Assembly: GCF_000151105.2 (NCBI RefSeq)
Contig: NC_014804.1
Location: forward strand, 1,662,567-1,726,566
Reading direction: 5' to 3'
DNA from: Thermococcus barophilus MP
GTDB lineage: Archaea > Methanobacteriota_B > Thermococci > Thermococcales > Thermococcaceae
DNA length: 64,000 nt
Shown here: in pieces, positions 44,061 through 52,954 of the stretch
Numbering within the stretch: the first letter of the stretch is position 1
Layout: each line of letters begins with the position of its first letter
The notes under the pieces: generated by a model
What the model saw: only the letters and a program-made list of their open reading frames with translations
Told to the model about the DNA's origin: nothing
The model's database searches: none
Made by a program: the position numbers and the translations under genes

Positions 44061-45326
44061 CCAACCCAATTCAAAGCGGGCCTTCGACCCCCCTGGCCGG
44101 GTCTTCGGCCAGTTACCCCTCTCTTGGGCAAGCAAACCACCCAAGTTCGGGGTTATGGTTTTCACCTTGCGCAAAATGTTAAACGCTCCAACCAAGTCTG
44201 CATTGAAAACAAGCCCCTCTGTGGGACACTTAAACAACCCACGAACGAAGCGAGCCCCTTCGTGGGGCTTCCCACAGAGGGGGCAAAGCTGAGAAGTGAA
44301 AGCCTCATTCACCAAAATGACTCGAATACCATACTCTTCAGAGACTTCGGTTAAGCGTTTAATAACAGTATTGAACCGCCAAATATGAGAGAGAATGAAA
44401 TTCTGCTTTTTACCTCTTTCAGAATTCCTTGCAATTTCCTTTGGGTAACCGACCACGATTTTACTGACGCCCAAATCGTAGAGTTTTTTAACCGTTTGCC
44501 TCACGGCAGTATTAATGTAATGCTTCGCTTGAAGTTTGGCCTTCTCATGCATTCTCTTAAGCTTCCTGCTCTTCTTTGCTCCAGACTTGTTGAGTTTTGA
44601 TTGATACTCAGCAATTCTCTTCCTCCAGTAAAAGTCGATACTCTTTAACGGTCTTCCATTCATGAGGAAGCTTTCACCGTTTTCAGCGTAAACGGCCATT
44701 AAGTTGTTCACGCCCAAGTCAATTCCTGCCGAAAGGTTGCCCAATGGTTCCCTTGGGACTTTAACCCATTCTTTACCCTCAAGTTTTTCCTCGACCGTGA
44801 GGCTTAGATGAGCGTACCACTTCCGCTTTACCCAATCATAAGTGATTTCCAACCGCCCTTGCTTGCCCTTCAAGTGTATTCTGCCCTTGAACTGGATTTC
44901 AAGGCGTTTGAATTTACCAAGGCCTTTGAGGATTAACCTGTTCCCCTCAATCCGATACTGGTCGTTTCTGAGGACGATTAAGGGCTTTCTCCTCCCGTCT
45001 TCTTTCAGGTAGTTTGGAGGTTTCGGTTTTAGCCAAGAGGGAAGTTCTCCGTTCCGCTTCTTCCGAAGGAGGGAGAAGAAACTTCTCCAGCTTTCAGCAT
45101 TCTTCCTGCAGATTTGTTGGACGGTTGCAGAACCGATTTTCTTCTTAAACTCTTCATAAACGGTTTTTTCTGTGCCATTAAAGTCCACGATTTTGCCCTC
45201 GAAGAATTGCTGTCTTCTCAGATAGTTCACCCTGTTCCATGCTTTGGCTCCGAGGTCTGCTAACTCAGAAAGGATTTTTGTCTGCTCTTTGCTCGGCTGG
45301 AGTTTGACTATTACTGTTCGCTTCAT
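44019..45326 (-). CDS. tnpB: RNA-guided endonuclease TnpB
   Basis: 435 residues, the Cas12 ancestor encoded by IS200/IS605 elements. RuvC residues are in place: D203 (GIDLGVNNLMAVY), E341 (VNEAFTSQLC) and D377 (FNADLVGAFNIL). The zinc ribbon between them has CPLCG (C348, C351) but the second pair is reduced to one cysteine (C367, FKCPTEG), with H355 as a possible fourth ligand. The C-terminal tail after 390 (GNWPKTRPGGSKARFELGWN) is Pro/Gly/Trp-rich and typical of Thermococcales copies. No frameshift is visible, so it could be active. ATG 45326. Confidence 0.93.
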   Translation of the reverse strand: MKRTVIVKLQPSKEQTKILSELADLGAKAWNRVNYLRRQQFFEGKIVDFNGTEKTVYEEFKKKIGSATVQQICRKNAESWRSFFSLLRKKRNGELPSWLKPKPPNYLKEDGRRKPLIVLRNDQYRIEGNRLILKGLGKFKRLEIQFKGRIHLKGKQGRLEITYDWVKRKWYAHLSLTVEEKLEGKEWVKVPREPLGNLSAGIDLGVNNLMAVYAENGESFLMNGRPLKSIDFYWRKRIAEYQSKLNKSGAKKSRKLKRMHEKAKLQAKHYINTAVRQTVKKLYDLGVSKIVVGYPKEIARNSERGKKQNFILSHIWRFNTVIKRLTEVSEEYGIRVILVNEAFTSQLCPLCGKPHEGARFVRGLFKCPTEGLVFNADLVGAFNILRKVKTITPNLGGLLAQERGNWPKTRPGGSKARFELGWNETPQTSLPMARS

Positions 45327-45427
45327 CTCAAATTATAGTATGATTTTTAGGCTTTAAAAAAGTGTTGCTTTCCCGCTCAACTGTTGGTTTTAGAATTTCT
45401 GCATCCCCGCCCTAAAAGACGAGGCTT

Positions 45428-45595
45428 TCAAAAGAAAAATGTAACAAGAACTCGGTCTTCATTTTGTGATATTTCTGCTACTTTTTCATCGCTAATTCCA
45501 GGATTTAGCTCAGTTATTGATATTATATCAAATCCTTCCTCTCGCAGTTTTTTCACGACTTTCAATGGAATGTTCTCATCAGCTAGAAATTTCAA
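45428..45595 (-). pseudogene. 5' remnant of a DUF5615 (PIN-like) toxin gene
   Basis: TTG 45595 (preceded by GGAGGAGGAAT) opens MKFLADENIPLKVVKKLREE, then GFDIISITELNPGISDEKVA and EISQNEDRVLVTF, the N-terminal half of a DUF5615 protein including the conserved D-E-N. It breaks off exactly at VTF, where D-K-D-F-G would follow, and ends after FF at TGA 45428 inside the TnpB element. The toxin is therefore truncated at about 55 residues. Confidence 0.82.
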
Positions 45596-45802
45596 TGTAT
45601 TCCTCCTCCTTGAGTATCATAGATGCATATCTGATAGCCTCATATATGTCCTCTTTTTTTAACTGGGGATAATTTTCTAAAATCTCTTCAATACTCCATC
45701 CATTGGCCAGTAGCTCTAATATGAAATACACCGGTATCCGTGTTCCTTTAATAACAGCTTTCCCCCCATTTTTTTGGGATTAATTTCGATTCGTGTAAAC
45801 AT
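45579..45802 (-). pseudogene. DUF433 antitoxin gene with a one-base frameshift
   Basis: ATG 45802 (after GAGGTGA) reads MFTRIEINPKK, then is out of frame; one extra base at the A7 run (about 45768-45774) restores GGKAVIKGTRIPVYFILELL and the rest of a full DUF433 domain, to TGA 45579. The run is followed by G6, a slippery context. The stop overlaps the TTG start of the DUF5615 toxin gene, the usual antitoxin-toxin coupling. It is a true mutation, a slippage-rescued gene or a sequencing error. Confidence 0.8.
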
Positions 45803-45814
45803 TTCATTCACCTC

Positions 45815-46930
45815 TCAGAGCAAATATCTAATTATCATAGGTGTAACTTTCAATGCTCTAGCTAAAAGCTTTGGATGTTTTATAAGGGCTTTTATTGTCT
45901 TTGCGTGTTCGTCAAAATCTGCTGTGCTTTCAATAACCTCTATTGCTTCCCTGCTTGATAAGACCTCGAAGAGCTTTTCAATCTGTTCTTGGTTGAGGTT
46001 CTTGAAAAGCCTCCTCGCTTTCAATCCAAAGGAAATCTCACGTTTTATATTCTTACAAAGCCTTTCATAGTCCTCGGGTTTTCCGTTAATAAGAGAATAA
46101 GCGAGAGCATATGCACAGTACATTCCGTATGCAATTCCTCCGGCGGTTAAAGGCTTAATCTGCAAAGCTGCATCTCCCACCAATGCAACGTTTCCTTTAA
46201 CCCACGGCTTTCTAACGCCCAATGCAACACTTCCAGCTTTAAACTCAACAATATTGGTCTCTTTTAGCATTCTGGCTCTGATGAAATTAAAGAGAGCGTC
46301 AAGCCTTCCAAAGGTTCCAACTCTTGCCAAGCTTTCATTTATTGGAGCAACCCAGAAGAAAAAGTCTTCATTGAGTTCTTTATTCACCCAAAGCTCAACG
46401 AAGTCTGGTTTTTCAAACTCTCCAACGATCTCAACTTCATAACCACTTAAGAATTCTGCTTTGGTTTTTGCACCAATCTCTTGAGCCACTTTGCTGTTCA
46501 CACCATCAGCTCCGATATAAAAGTCAGCGTTTATCTCAAACCTGTCATTAAACCTCTGAAGAACAGCTTTTCCATTTCTGAAGCCCAGAAATCTTGTATT
46601 CATATAGTATTCGGCTCCCCTTTTCACCGCCCTTTCTGCTAAGCTTTTTTCAAGAATCTTCCTGTCAACCATGTACGCTTGGGGTTCTTTTCTCTCAATC
46701 TCAAAGCTCTGTATCTTTGAGTAGAAAACTGCTCCTCTCAGTTTGTTGATTATAGCATCTTTTGGAAGTTTCAACTCCTCATAACTCTTTGCTCCAATAA
46801 TTCCGGTACATGCCTTTCCACCAAAAGAGCTCTTTGCCTCAATCACGGCTATTCTGTAGTGTCTCGCAAGCAAAGTTGCTAAATAACTACCAACCACACT
46901 ACCACCAATAATTACAATATCATACTTCAT
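45815..46930 (-). CDS. Geranylgeranyl reductase family FAD-dependent oxidoreductase
   Basis: 371 residues. The FAD dinucleotide-binding motif is DIVIIGGSVVGSYLATLLAR; the family motifs GADGVNSKVAQEIG and GNVALVGDAALQIKPLTAGGI follow. Related archaeal enzymes saturate isoprenoid chains of membrane lipids or related quinone/dolichol compounds; the exact substrate is unknown. ATG 46930. The DUF433 gene starts 12 bp after its stop, so the toxin-antitoxin remnant sits downstream in the same transcription unit. Confidence 0.9.
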   Translation of the reverse strand: MKYDIVIIGGSVVGSYLATLLARHYRIAVIEAKSSFGGKACTGIIGAKSYEELKLPKDAIINKLRGAVFYSKIQSFEIERKEPQAYMVDRKILEKSLAERAVKRGAEYYMNTRFLGFRNGKAVLQRFNDRFEINADFYIGADGVNSKVAQEIGAKTKAEFLSGYEVEIVGEFEKPDFVELWVNKELNEDFFFWVAPINESLARVGTFGRLDALFNFIRARMLKETNIVEFKAGSVALGVRKPWVKGNVALVGDAALQIKPLTAGGIAYGMYCAYALAYSLINGKPEDYERLCKNIKREISFGLKARRLFKNLNQEQIEKLFEVLSSREAIEVIESTADFDEHAKTIKALIKHPKLLARALKVTPMIIRYLL

Positions 46931-46993
46931 CTCTCCCCCTCAACTTAGATGAGCTTTTAAATCCTATAAAGTTTAGCTTTAATGGTGATAGCA

Positions 46994-47593
46994 ATGAAAG
47001 TTTTGGTTACGGGTTTTGAACCATTTGGAGGAGAAAATGTAAACCCTTCTTGGGAAGCTGTTAAAATGCTTCCAGATGCTATAAGGGATGCTGAAATTGT
47101 CAAGTATCAGCTCCCGGTCAGCTTCAAAAAAGTTAAGGAGCTTTTGCCAGATATCATCTCAAAGGAGAAGCCAGGGGTGATAATCCTAACAGGCCAAGCT
47201 GGGGGAAGAGTAAACGTAACAGTTGAAAGAGTTGCGATAAATGTTATGGATTCAAAGAAAGAGGACAACGATGGATATAAACCGGAAGATGAGCCAATCT
47301 TTGAAGATGCTCCCGCAGCTTACTTTTCAACTCTGCCTATAAAACGAATCGTAAAGGCTTTGAGGGAAAATAAGATACCAGCAGTGGTTTCGAATACCGC
47401 TGGAACTTATGTGTGCAACACTGCAATGTTTACGGCTCTCCACTATGTTGCTACAAATGAATTAAAGGCCAAAGCTGGATTTATTCATGTTCCCTACATC
47501 CCGGAGCAAGTGTTGGAGAAAAATGCTCCATCAATGCCGTTAGAAATGATAAAAAGAGCAATAGAAATCGCCATTAGAGAAAGTCTTGACTAA
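46994..47593 (+). CDS. pcp: Pyroglutamyl-peptidase I
   Basis: 199 residues, a C15 cysteine peptidase removing N-terminal pyroglutamate. The N-terminal MKVLVTGFEPFGGENVNPSW, catalytic Cys in SNTAGTYVCNTAMFTALHYV, His in GFIHVPYIPEQ and the Glu-bearing segment VERVAINVMDSK are all present. ATG 46994 follows GGTGATAGCA; the ATG at 46982 lies before that signal. Confidence 0.96.
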   Translation: MKVLVTGFEPFGGENVNPSWEAVKMLPDAIRDAEIVKYQLPVSFKKVKELLPDIISKEKPGVIILTGQAGGRVNVTVERVAINVMDSKKEDNDGYKPEDEPIFEDAPAAYFSTLPIKRIVKALRENKIPAVVSNTAGTYVCNTAMFTALHYVATNELKAKAGFIHVPYIPEQVLEKNAPSMPLEMIKRAIEIAIRESLD

Positions 47594-47679
47594 TCTTTCT
47601 TTTCACTTTTAGGCAATATTTTTAAAATGTATTTCTTACTATCATTCAAGGCGAGAGCATAAAACCTTGTGAGAAGGTG

Positions 47680-49665
47680 ATGCCTATTCTCATACTTGGA
47701 GTTGATATAATCAGTGAAAATCCAAAGAGGTTTGCTGTGGTTAGTTGGTTCAATGGAAGACTTGAGAAAAAGGGGGAGTTCACATTTTATAGGTTAGTTC
47801 GTTTTATCCGGGCAAAAAGGCCGGATATAATTGCAATGGACAACATCCATGAGCTTGGTGATGAATTAAAGAAGTTTCTAAGAGCTTTACCCCAGGGAAC
47901 TAAGCTCGTTCAGGTCACTGGAAGGCCCGGAGAACAACGATCTCTCTGGAGTTTGGCAAGGGAGAATGGAATTAGAGTTGGTGATAAGTTCGACCCTTAT
48001 GAGGAAGCCAAGGTTTGTGCCCTACTGGCATCTAAGGGGGTTGGCTATGAGGTTTTGGCATTTGAAGATGAGGTTATAATAAAGGTCTCCAGAGGTAGGA
48101 GTCAGGGAAAGGGCGGCTGGAGTCAAGACAGATATAGGAGAAGAGTTCATAACCTTATTCAAAATAAAGTCAGAGAAATCGAAGAAGCACTAAGGAAGGC
48201 AGACATTCCTTTTGATTTGGAAGTTGAAGAAAAAGACTACGGGTTAGCGAGAGGAGAGTTTAAGGTCTATGCTTCAAGAGAGGAATTAGCGGGACTTATA
48301 AAGCCAATGCACGGTGGAGATGTTGAAATTAAAATAAACCCCGTGGAAAGAAAGAGCTTGGAGTTTGTGCCCCTGAAGAGCGAAAAAGCCATTCAAGTGA
48401 GAAAAAGTGTTATAGTTGGTCTCGATCCGGGGATAACTGTGGGTATAGCTGCTTTGGACTTGGATGGGAATATCGTGGCAGTTTACAGCGAGAGAAATAT
48501 GGCGGTAAGCGATATTGTGAGATTTATCTCCGATATTGGCCATCCAATAATCCTCGCAACCGATGTCAATCCAGCTCCGGGTTTGGTTGAGAAAATCGCC
48601 CGTTCATTTAAGGCTATCCTCTATGTTCCGAGGGAGAGCTTGCGTGTAGAGGAAAAGAATGAGCTTTTGAGAAGCTTAGGCATCAGCGTCGATGATGATC
48701 ATCAAAGAGATGCTTTGGCAGCTGCTTATAAGGCTTATTTAAGGTTGAAGCCAAAGCTTGAGCATGTTGATGCAAAGCTCAGAGAACTCGGATTAATGAA
48801 GAAGAGCAATGAGATCAAAGCTTTAGTTATTCAGGGATATAACCTCGGAGAGGCTATAATGAAAGTTAAGCTGAGAGAGAGACCAAAAGAGGAAATCAAA
48901 GCCCTCCCCGAAGAAGAAAGCGTTGATGTAACACCTTACATTGAGAAAATCAAGGAGCTTGAAAGGACAATTGAAATGCTTGAGAGGGAAAATCAAGAGC
49001 TTAGAGCGATAATTGAAGAGCAGAAGAAAAAGATTGAAAAGCTTGAGGATAAGCTGGCATATTATGATGAAGAAGTTAGGGCTAAAGTAATCAAAAGCAG
49101 GGAGATTGAGATCAGGGACAAGAGGATTGCATACCTTGAGAAGGAACTCAGAGAGGCAAAAGCGATAATTGAAAAACTCAGCAGGGACTTAGTTTTGGCA
49201 AAGAGAATGCACCTCCTTGAGCTTAAAGGTTCTGCAGTTCCTCTTAAAGTCCTTGAGAACTTAACATGGAAGGAGATAGAAAGGTTAGAGCGTTCTGCAC
49301 AAATTAAAAAAGACGATATAATCTATGTTGTTAATCCTTCAGGGGCTGGGAAGAGCATAGCGGAACATCTTGTTGAAAAAGGAATCAGAGCTTTGATAAG
49401 TGCAAAAACTCTGCCAGATAATGTTTATGGAGTGCTCAGAGAGAACAAAGTCCCGGTGTTTTATGAGGATGAAATTGAGGTTAAGAGAGTTGACGAGTTT
49501 GCAATAGTTGATAGGGAAGAGCTTGAAAGAGCAATAGAGCAGAAGTTAGCTCAGTGGGAAGAGGAGGATAGGGAGAAGGAAATTCAGGAGTTCTTGAAAT
49601 TGGTTGAAGAATACCGTATTGAGAGGATTAAAGAGCTTAAGAGGAAGGCTGAGGAGGAAGGATGA
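47680..49665 (+). CDS. DUF460 (RuvC/RNase H-like) coiled-coil protein
   Basis: 661 residues, an archaeal DUF460/COG2433 protein. The central RNase H-like domain begins VIVGLDPGITVGIAALDLDG (about 248) and ends VDDDHQRDALAAAYKAYLRL, with the acidic residues placed as in RuvC-like nucleases. The N-terminal domain (ILGVDIISENPKRFAVVSWF) looks like a second, degenerate copy. A long coiled coil (about 405-530, LERTIEMLERENQELRAIIE) leads to a C-terminal domain containing NPSGAGKSIAEHLVEKG. Function unknown; a nucleic-acid role is inferred. ATG 47680. Confidence 0.88.
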   Translation: MPILILGVDIISENPKRFAVVSWFNGRLEKKGEFTFYRLVRFIRAKRPDIIAMDNIHELGDELKKFLRALPQGTKLVQVTGRPGEQRSLWSLARENGIRVGDKFDPYEEAKVCALLASKGVGYEVLAFEDEVIIKVSRGRSQGKGGWSQDRYRRRVHNLIQNKVREIEEALRKADIPFDLEVEEKDYGLARGEFKVYASREELAGLIKPMHGGDVEIKINPVERKSLEFVPLKSEKAIQVRKSVIVGLDPGITVGIAALDLDGNIVAVYSERNMAVSDIVRFISDIGHPIILATDVNPAPGLVEKIARSFKAILYVPRESLRVEEKNELLRSLGISVDDDHQRDALAAAYKAYLRLKPKLEHVDAKLRELGLMKKSNEIKALVIQGYNLGEAIMKVKLRERPKEEIKALPEEESVDVTPYIEKIKELERTIEMLERENQELRAIIEEQKKKIEKLEDKLAYYDEEVRAKVIKSREIEIRDKRIAYLEKELREAKAIIEKLSRDLVLAKRMHLLELKGSAVPLKVLENLTWKEIERLERSAQIKKDDIIYVVNPSGAGKSIAEHLVEKGIRALISAKTLPDNVYGVLRENKVPVFYEDEIEVKRVDEFAIVDREELERAIEQKLAQWEEEDREKEIQEFLKLVEEYRIERIKELKRKAEEEG

Positions 49666-49672
49666 TTTGAAA

Positions 49673-50908
49673 ATGGTTTGGTACTTGATCCTAATAATTG
49701 GAATTTTTTGCTTTCTGCTGATCCACATTTATGAGCTTAAAAATTCTGAAAAGCTCGGTTACAATTCTCTTATTCTTCAGGACGCCTTTCTAAAAGGGCA
49801 ACTTGAAAAAGTACTAACAGTTAATGGAACTCTTGCGAAATATCATAACAGTTCTTATGTTATCAACTTTACTTCTGGAAGAATTGTTGTTCTTAAGTTC
49901 TCGAAAAATGGACTCAGAAAGGTAGTAGAATTAAAACCCGTTAACCGCGATGTTCAAGGCTATAAGGATTTGCTGTTCTTAACAAATGGAACGACTCTTG
50001 AAGTTTACAACCTAAGCAAAAGAAAGAGAATCTTAAGGATAGATGCTGATAAAGTATTGCTGTCAAATATCGTAGCATATCTAAGAATCAAAGGGAGCTC
50101 ATACAATTTGGACTATAACACCTTAAAACTGGAACCTGTTGAAAACGATGGAATAATCTTTAGAACTGGTCGGGATATCATAAGTATCAGTGGAGGAGTT
50201 ATTTTTAAAGACGGAAAAGTTGTTTCTGGCTACAGAGGCAACTTCACAAAGTTTTTAGTGCTTCCTAATGCATATATGGTGGTTTCTCAGAATGAGAATT
50301 ATACCGACATACTCTTGTGGGACACAAGGATGGAGAGGATATCTACAATTTATATGGATAGAATCTTTTGGGACGCAAAGATTTACAACAAGACTCTGTT
50401 TATAAGTGCGGTGCATCTTGCCCATAATGGAACCTTTGAGATTGTTGATAGGATTAATTTAGCAATTGTAGATCTTAAGACACTTCAAGGTAGTGTTATA
50501 GAAGAGAAGTGTCTTGGATTTGGAGCATATAATAAGAGACTCTGCACTCTCTGCATTAGGAATGATGTGCTGAGGGCAGAAACACTCTCTGGTCGGAAGT
50601 GCTCCTTCTGGGACTCCCCCAATCTGCCGATTTTAAGTGTTCTTGCAGCTGGAGGAAATGGATTTATATTCTATGAGCTCAGGTTTGCTTACCCAACGGG
50701 CTACGTTGGGGAATACAGAAACGTCTATGTAATTGGTAGGTCACTCAGTTTGTCTGCTGAAGAGTACTATGCCCCAGAGCCTGGAGAAAACTTAAAAATC
50801 CCAAAAGTATTTTACAATGATTCACCAATTTTAAAAGTCGCTTCATGGGAGAGCTATTTTGCCACAGTTTATAAAGATGGGAGTGTGGAGGTCTGGAAAG
50901 TCACATGA
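49673..50908 (+). CDS. Membrane-anchored beta-propeller-like hypothetical protein
   Basis: 411 residues: an N-terminal signal anchor (YLILIIGIFCFLLIHIYEL), then an extracytoplasmic domain dominated by short beta strands and hydrophobic-charged repeats (GRIVVLKFSKNGLRKVVELK, TTLEVYNLSKRKRILRID), ending WESYFATVYKDGSVEVWKVT, reminiscent of WD/PQQ-type propeller blades. Several N-x-T/S sequons are present. I cannot assign a family. It starts 7 bp after the DUF460 stop; TTG 49667 is an alternative. Confidence 0.65.
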   Translation: MVWYLILIIGIFCFLLIHIYELKNSEKLGYNSLILQDAFLKGQLEKVLTVNGTLAKYHNSSYVINFTSGRIVVLKFSKNGLRKVVELKPVNRDVQGYKDLLFLTNGTTLEVYNLSKRKRILRIDADKVLLSNIVAYLRIKGSSYNLDYNTLKLEPVENDGIIFRTGRDIISISGGVIFKDGKVVSGYRGNFTKFLVLPNAYMVVSQNENYTDILLWDTRMERISTIYMDRIFWDAKIYNKTLFISAVHLAHNGTFEIVDRINLAIVDLKTLQGSVIEEKCLGFGAYNKRLCTLCIRNDVLRAETLSGRKCSFWDSPNLPILSVLAAGGNGFIFYELRFAYPTGYVGEYRNVYVIGRSLSLSAEEYYAPEPGENLKIPKVFYNDSPILKVASWESYFATVYKDGSVEVWKVT

Positions 50909-51200
50909 CTCCAGTAAGAAGTGATTTCAAAGTTCTCAAGTATTTCCCAGTTTCTTCAGCCCCTTTATCCGTTATTTCAACAGCAGTCCTTGGTCTGTCT
51001 GCAAAGACTTTTGTCAGCTTTACATAACCTGCTTTCTCCAATGTTTTTAGATGAGAGTCTAAGTTGCCGGGAGTTACATCTAAAACCTTTTGCAGTTCCT
51101 TAAACAGAACCCTTCCCCTTGGCAGGAGGTAGAGCATGATACCTAACCTAATGGGGTTTCCAAGCACATGGTTTTTCACCAGCTGTCTAATTGTATCCAT
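50901..51200 (-). CDS. Winged-helix transcriptional regulator
   Basis: 99 residues, a single winged helix-turn-helix (GNPIRLGIMLYLLPRGRVLF, LDVTPGNLDSHLKTLEKAGY, RPRTAVEITDKG) like the PF13601 group of small ArsR/MarR-related regulators. ATG 51200 follows GGTGG and touches the stop of the upstream membrane protein (TAAG-ATG). The two are an operon, suggesting the regulator controls or is controlled by that membrane protein. Confidence 0.88.
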   Translation of the reverse strand: MDTIRQLVKNHVLGNPIRLGIMLYLLPRGRVLFKELQKVLDVTPGNLDSHLKTLEKAGYVKLTKVFADRPRTAVEITDKGAEETGKYLRTLKSLLTGVM

Positions 51201-51201
51201 C

Positions 51202-51804
51202 TTACCACCGTTCTATTGCTTTAAACGCTGAATACAGGTACCAGAAAACTGTGATTGAGTAGCTGGCTGTCACCACAAACCCGGCCCAGATCATGGCACC
51301 CTCTTCCATGTTCCACACTACCGGTATGGAGCAGAGCGGTATCAGAAACGCTGGCACCATCTCAAATTCTCTTCCAACAACGAGCCACATTCCGCCGATT
51401 GATATGCCTATAAAGCTTAAAAAGCCGACTGCCAGCCTTGCCTCAGCATTGAGGGCTATCTGCATTGATGGTATTATCATCCATCCAATAATGCTACCAA
51501 CGATCCAAGGAATTGCTATCATAGCACCCACTATCTTTCTTTTTTTCCCGGTTTGCTGGATTTTCTGGAGCCGTTCTACCCTGCTCCACAATTTAATGGT
51601 AAAGGGTATCCCGATCACTATTGCTGCCATCCAGTACAGGGCTAAGCCAATTCCTTTAAAATTCACGAGTTCCAGAAGGACATAAAATCCTGCCATTATG
51701 AAAAGCCAGAATGAAAAATTCATTGCTGCGTACATCTTTGCAGCGGCTATCAGTTTTCCTTCAACTTTTCCCAACATATTTTTGAGCTCCTCAATTTCTT
51801 TCAT
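51202..51804 (-). CDS. Membrane protein paired with a winged-helix regulator
   Basis: 200 residues: an N-terminal amphipathic segment (EIEELKNMLGKVEGKLIAAA) followed by about six helices (FSFWLFIMAGFYVLLELVNF, IGLALYWMAAIVIGIPFTI, MIAIPWIVGSIIGWMIIPSM, and others). No family recognised. ATG 51804 follows TTGGTGAGAACC; a TATA-like ttatatt is about 25-30 bp upstream. Such regulator/membrane pairs are frequent in archaea and bacteria. Confidence 0.75.
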   Translation of the reverse strand: MKEIEELKNMLGKVEGKLIAAAKMYAAMNFSFWLFIMAGFYVLLELVNFKGIGLALYWMAAIVIGIPFTIKLWSRVERLQKIQQTGKKRKIVGAMIAIPWIVGSIIGWMIIPSMQIALNAEARLAVGFLSFIGISIGGMWLVVGREFEMVPAFLIPLCSIPVVWNMEEGAMIWAGFVVTASYSITVFWYLYSAFKAIERW

Positions 51805-51902
51805 GGTTCTCACCAATACTTAATATAACTTTAAAGTATTTAACCCGATAAGACTTTCTGAAATTCAGAGAAAACCTTAAGCTCTCGAGAGTCTAAATTA
51901 AA

Positions 51903-52922
51903 ATGATGAAAGTTGAAGAACTTTATCAAAAAGAGGGCAACAAAATTAGATGCCTTATTTGTGAGAGGCAGTGCATAATTGCTGAAGGAAAGAGGGGGGT
52001 GTGCAAAAACTATGCCAACTTGAATGGCAAATTGATCCACCTCAGTTACGGAAAATTAAGTGCAGTCGAAAGCAGGCCAATTGAAATAAAGCCTTTCTTC
52101 CATTACTATCCGAACAGCACGGCTTTGACTTTTTCTGGTTTTGGTTGCAACTTTTACTGCCCTTGGTGTCAAAACTACCATCTGAGTTTCTCTGAGCCGC
52201 CTCGGGAATTAAGGATAATTTCTCCAAAAGAACTTGTAGATTTAGCCTTAAAACATGGAGATGAGGGCTTGTGTGCAAGCTTCAATGAGCCGGCAACACT
52301 TTATACTTATCTCTTGGATGTCTTTGAACTTGGAAAAAAGAGAGGCCTTTATGGTTGTCTTGTCACAAATGGTTATTTCACTATTAAAGCTTTGGAAAGA
52401 CTAATCGAAAGCGGTGTCTCTGGCTTCAGCATTGACATCAAAGGCTGTCCGGGGATAAAAGTTCTTACAACAGTGGATCACAAGAAAGTGTTCAGAAATG
52501 CAAAGAGGGCATTGGACTTGAATGTCCACGTTGAGATGGTTTACCTTGTTGTTACCAACGCAAATGATTTTGAAGAATGCTATAGTTGGATCTTTAAGAT
52601 GCACTCCGAAATGCTTGGAGAGAATGTTCCTCTCCACATAAACCGCTATTACCCAATGAACTACTGGAGGGAAAAGCCAACTTCTGCTAAGACGCTTTTA
52701 GATCTCAAAGAAATTGCTCAGAAGGAGTACAACATCAGCTACGTTTACCTCGGCAACATTGGTTCGATAGAGCATGAGACAACCTACTGTCCAAAATGCG
52801 GCAAAAAGCTCATCGTTCGCTCTGCATATAGGGTTGTTGAATGGAATCTGACAAAAGACAACAGATGTCCAAGATGTGGAGAGAAGATTCCGATTTATGG
52901 AAAAGCCAACATAAGCTTTTGA
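51903..52922 (+). CDS. AmmeMemoRadiSam-type radical SAM protein
   Basis: 339 residues. The iron-sulfur motif CNFYCPWC is in FSGFGCNFYCPWCQNYHLSF; the N-terminal C-x-x-C (RCLICERQCIIAEGKRGVCK) and a C-terminal zinc ribbon (CPKCGKKL ... CPRCGEK) flank it. Related to pyruvate-formate-lyase activases and to the AmrS group of the widespread Memo/AMMECR1/radical SAM triad. The substrate is unknown; Memo and AMMECR1 genes are not in the window. ATG 51903/51906 without a Shine-Dalgarno, so a leaderless mRNA is likely. Confidence 0.9.
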   Translation: MMKVEELYQKEGNKIRCLICERQCIIAEGKRGVCKNYANLNGKLIHLSYGKLSAVESRPIEIKPFFHYYPNSTALTFSGFGCNFYCPWCQNYHLSFSEPPRELRIISPKELVDLALKHGDEGLCASFNEPATLYTYLLDVFELGKKRGLYGCLVTNGYFTIKALERLIESGVSGFSIDIKGCPGIKVLTTVDHKKVFRNAKRALDLNVHVEMVYLVVTNANDFEECYSWIFKMHSEMLGENVPLHINRYYPMNYWREKPTSAKTLLDLKEIAQKEYNISYVYLGNIGSIEHETTYCPKCGKKLIVRSAYRVVEWNLTKDNRCPRCGEKIPIYGKANISF

Positions 52923-52954
52923 ATGTTTGCCTCTCATCACAGCTCTCATCGGCT

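Larger units (their letters stand above)
43957..45442 (-). mobile_element. TnpB-only IS200/IS605-family (IS1341-type) element
   Basis: The element holds tnpB without a tnpA transposase. The left end (45360-45442) contains cttttagggcgggg and is duplicated at 20245-20327. The right end (43967-44005) has two GC-rich hairpins: gggagg/cctccc with a 12-base loop, and cccct/agggg with a 6-base loop. It separates the two halves of a DUF5615 gene. Exact boundaries are uncertain by perhaps 20 bp because such elements make no clean target duplication and the flank is rearranged. Confidence 0.8.

Noticed and set aside
43965-44354. 129-codon rightward frame over the 3' end of tnpB
   Set aside because: Overlaps the TnpB zinc ribbon on the opposite strand; the peptide is Gly/Pro/Arg low-quality sequence.
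45384-45662. 92-codon rightward frame over the toxin 5' remnant
   Set aside because: The minus strand shows a recognisable DUF5615 protein with TTG start and ribosome-binding site.
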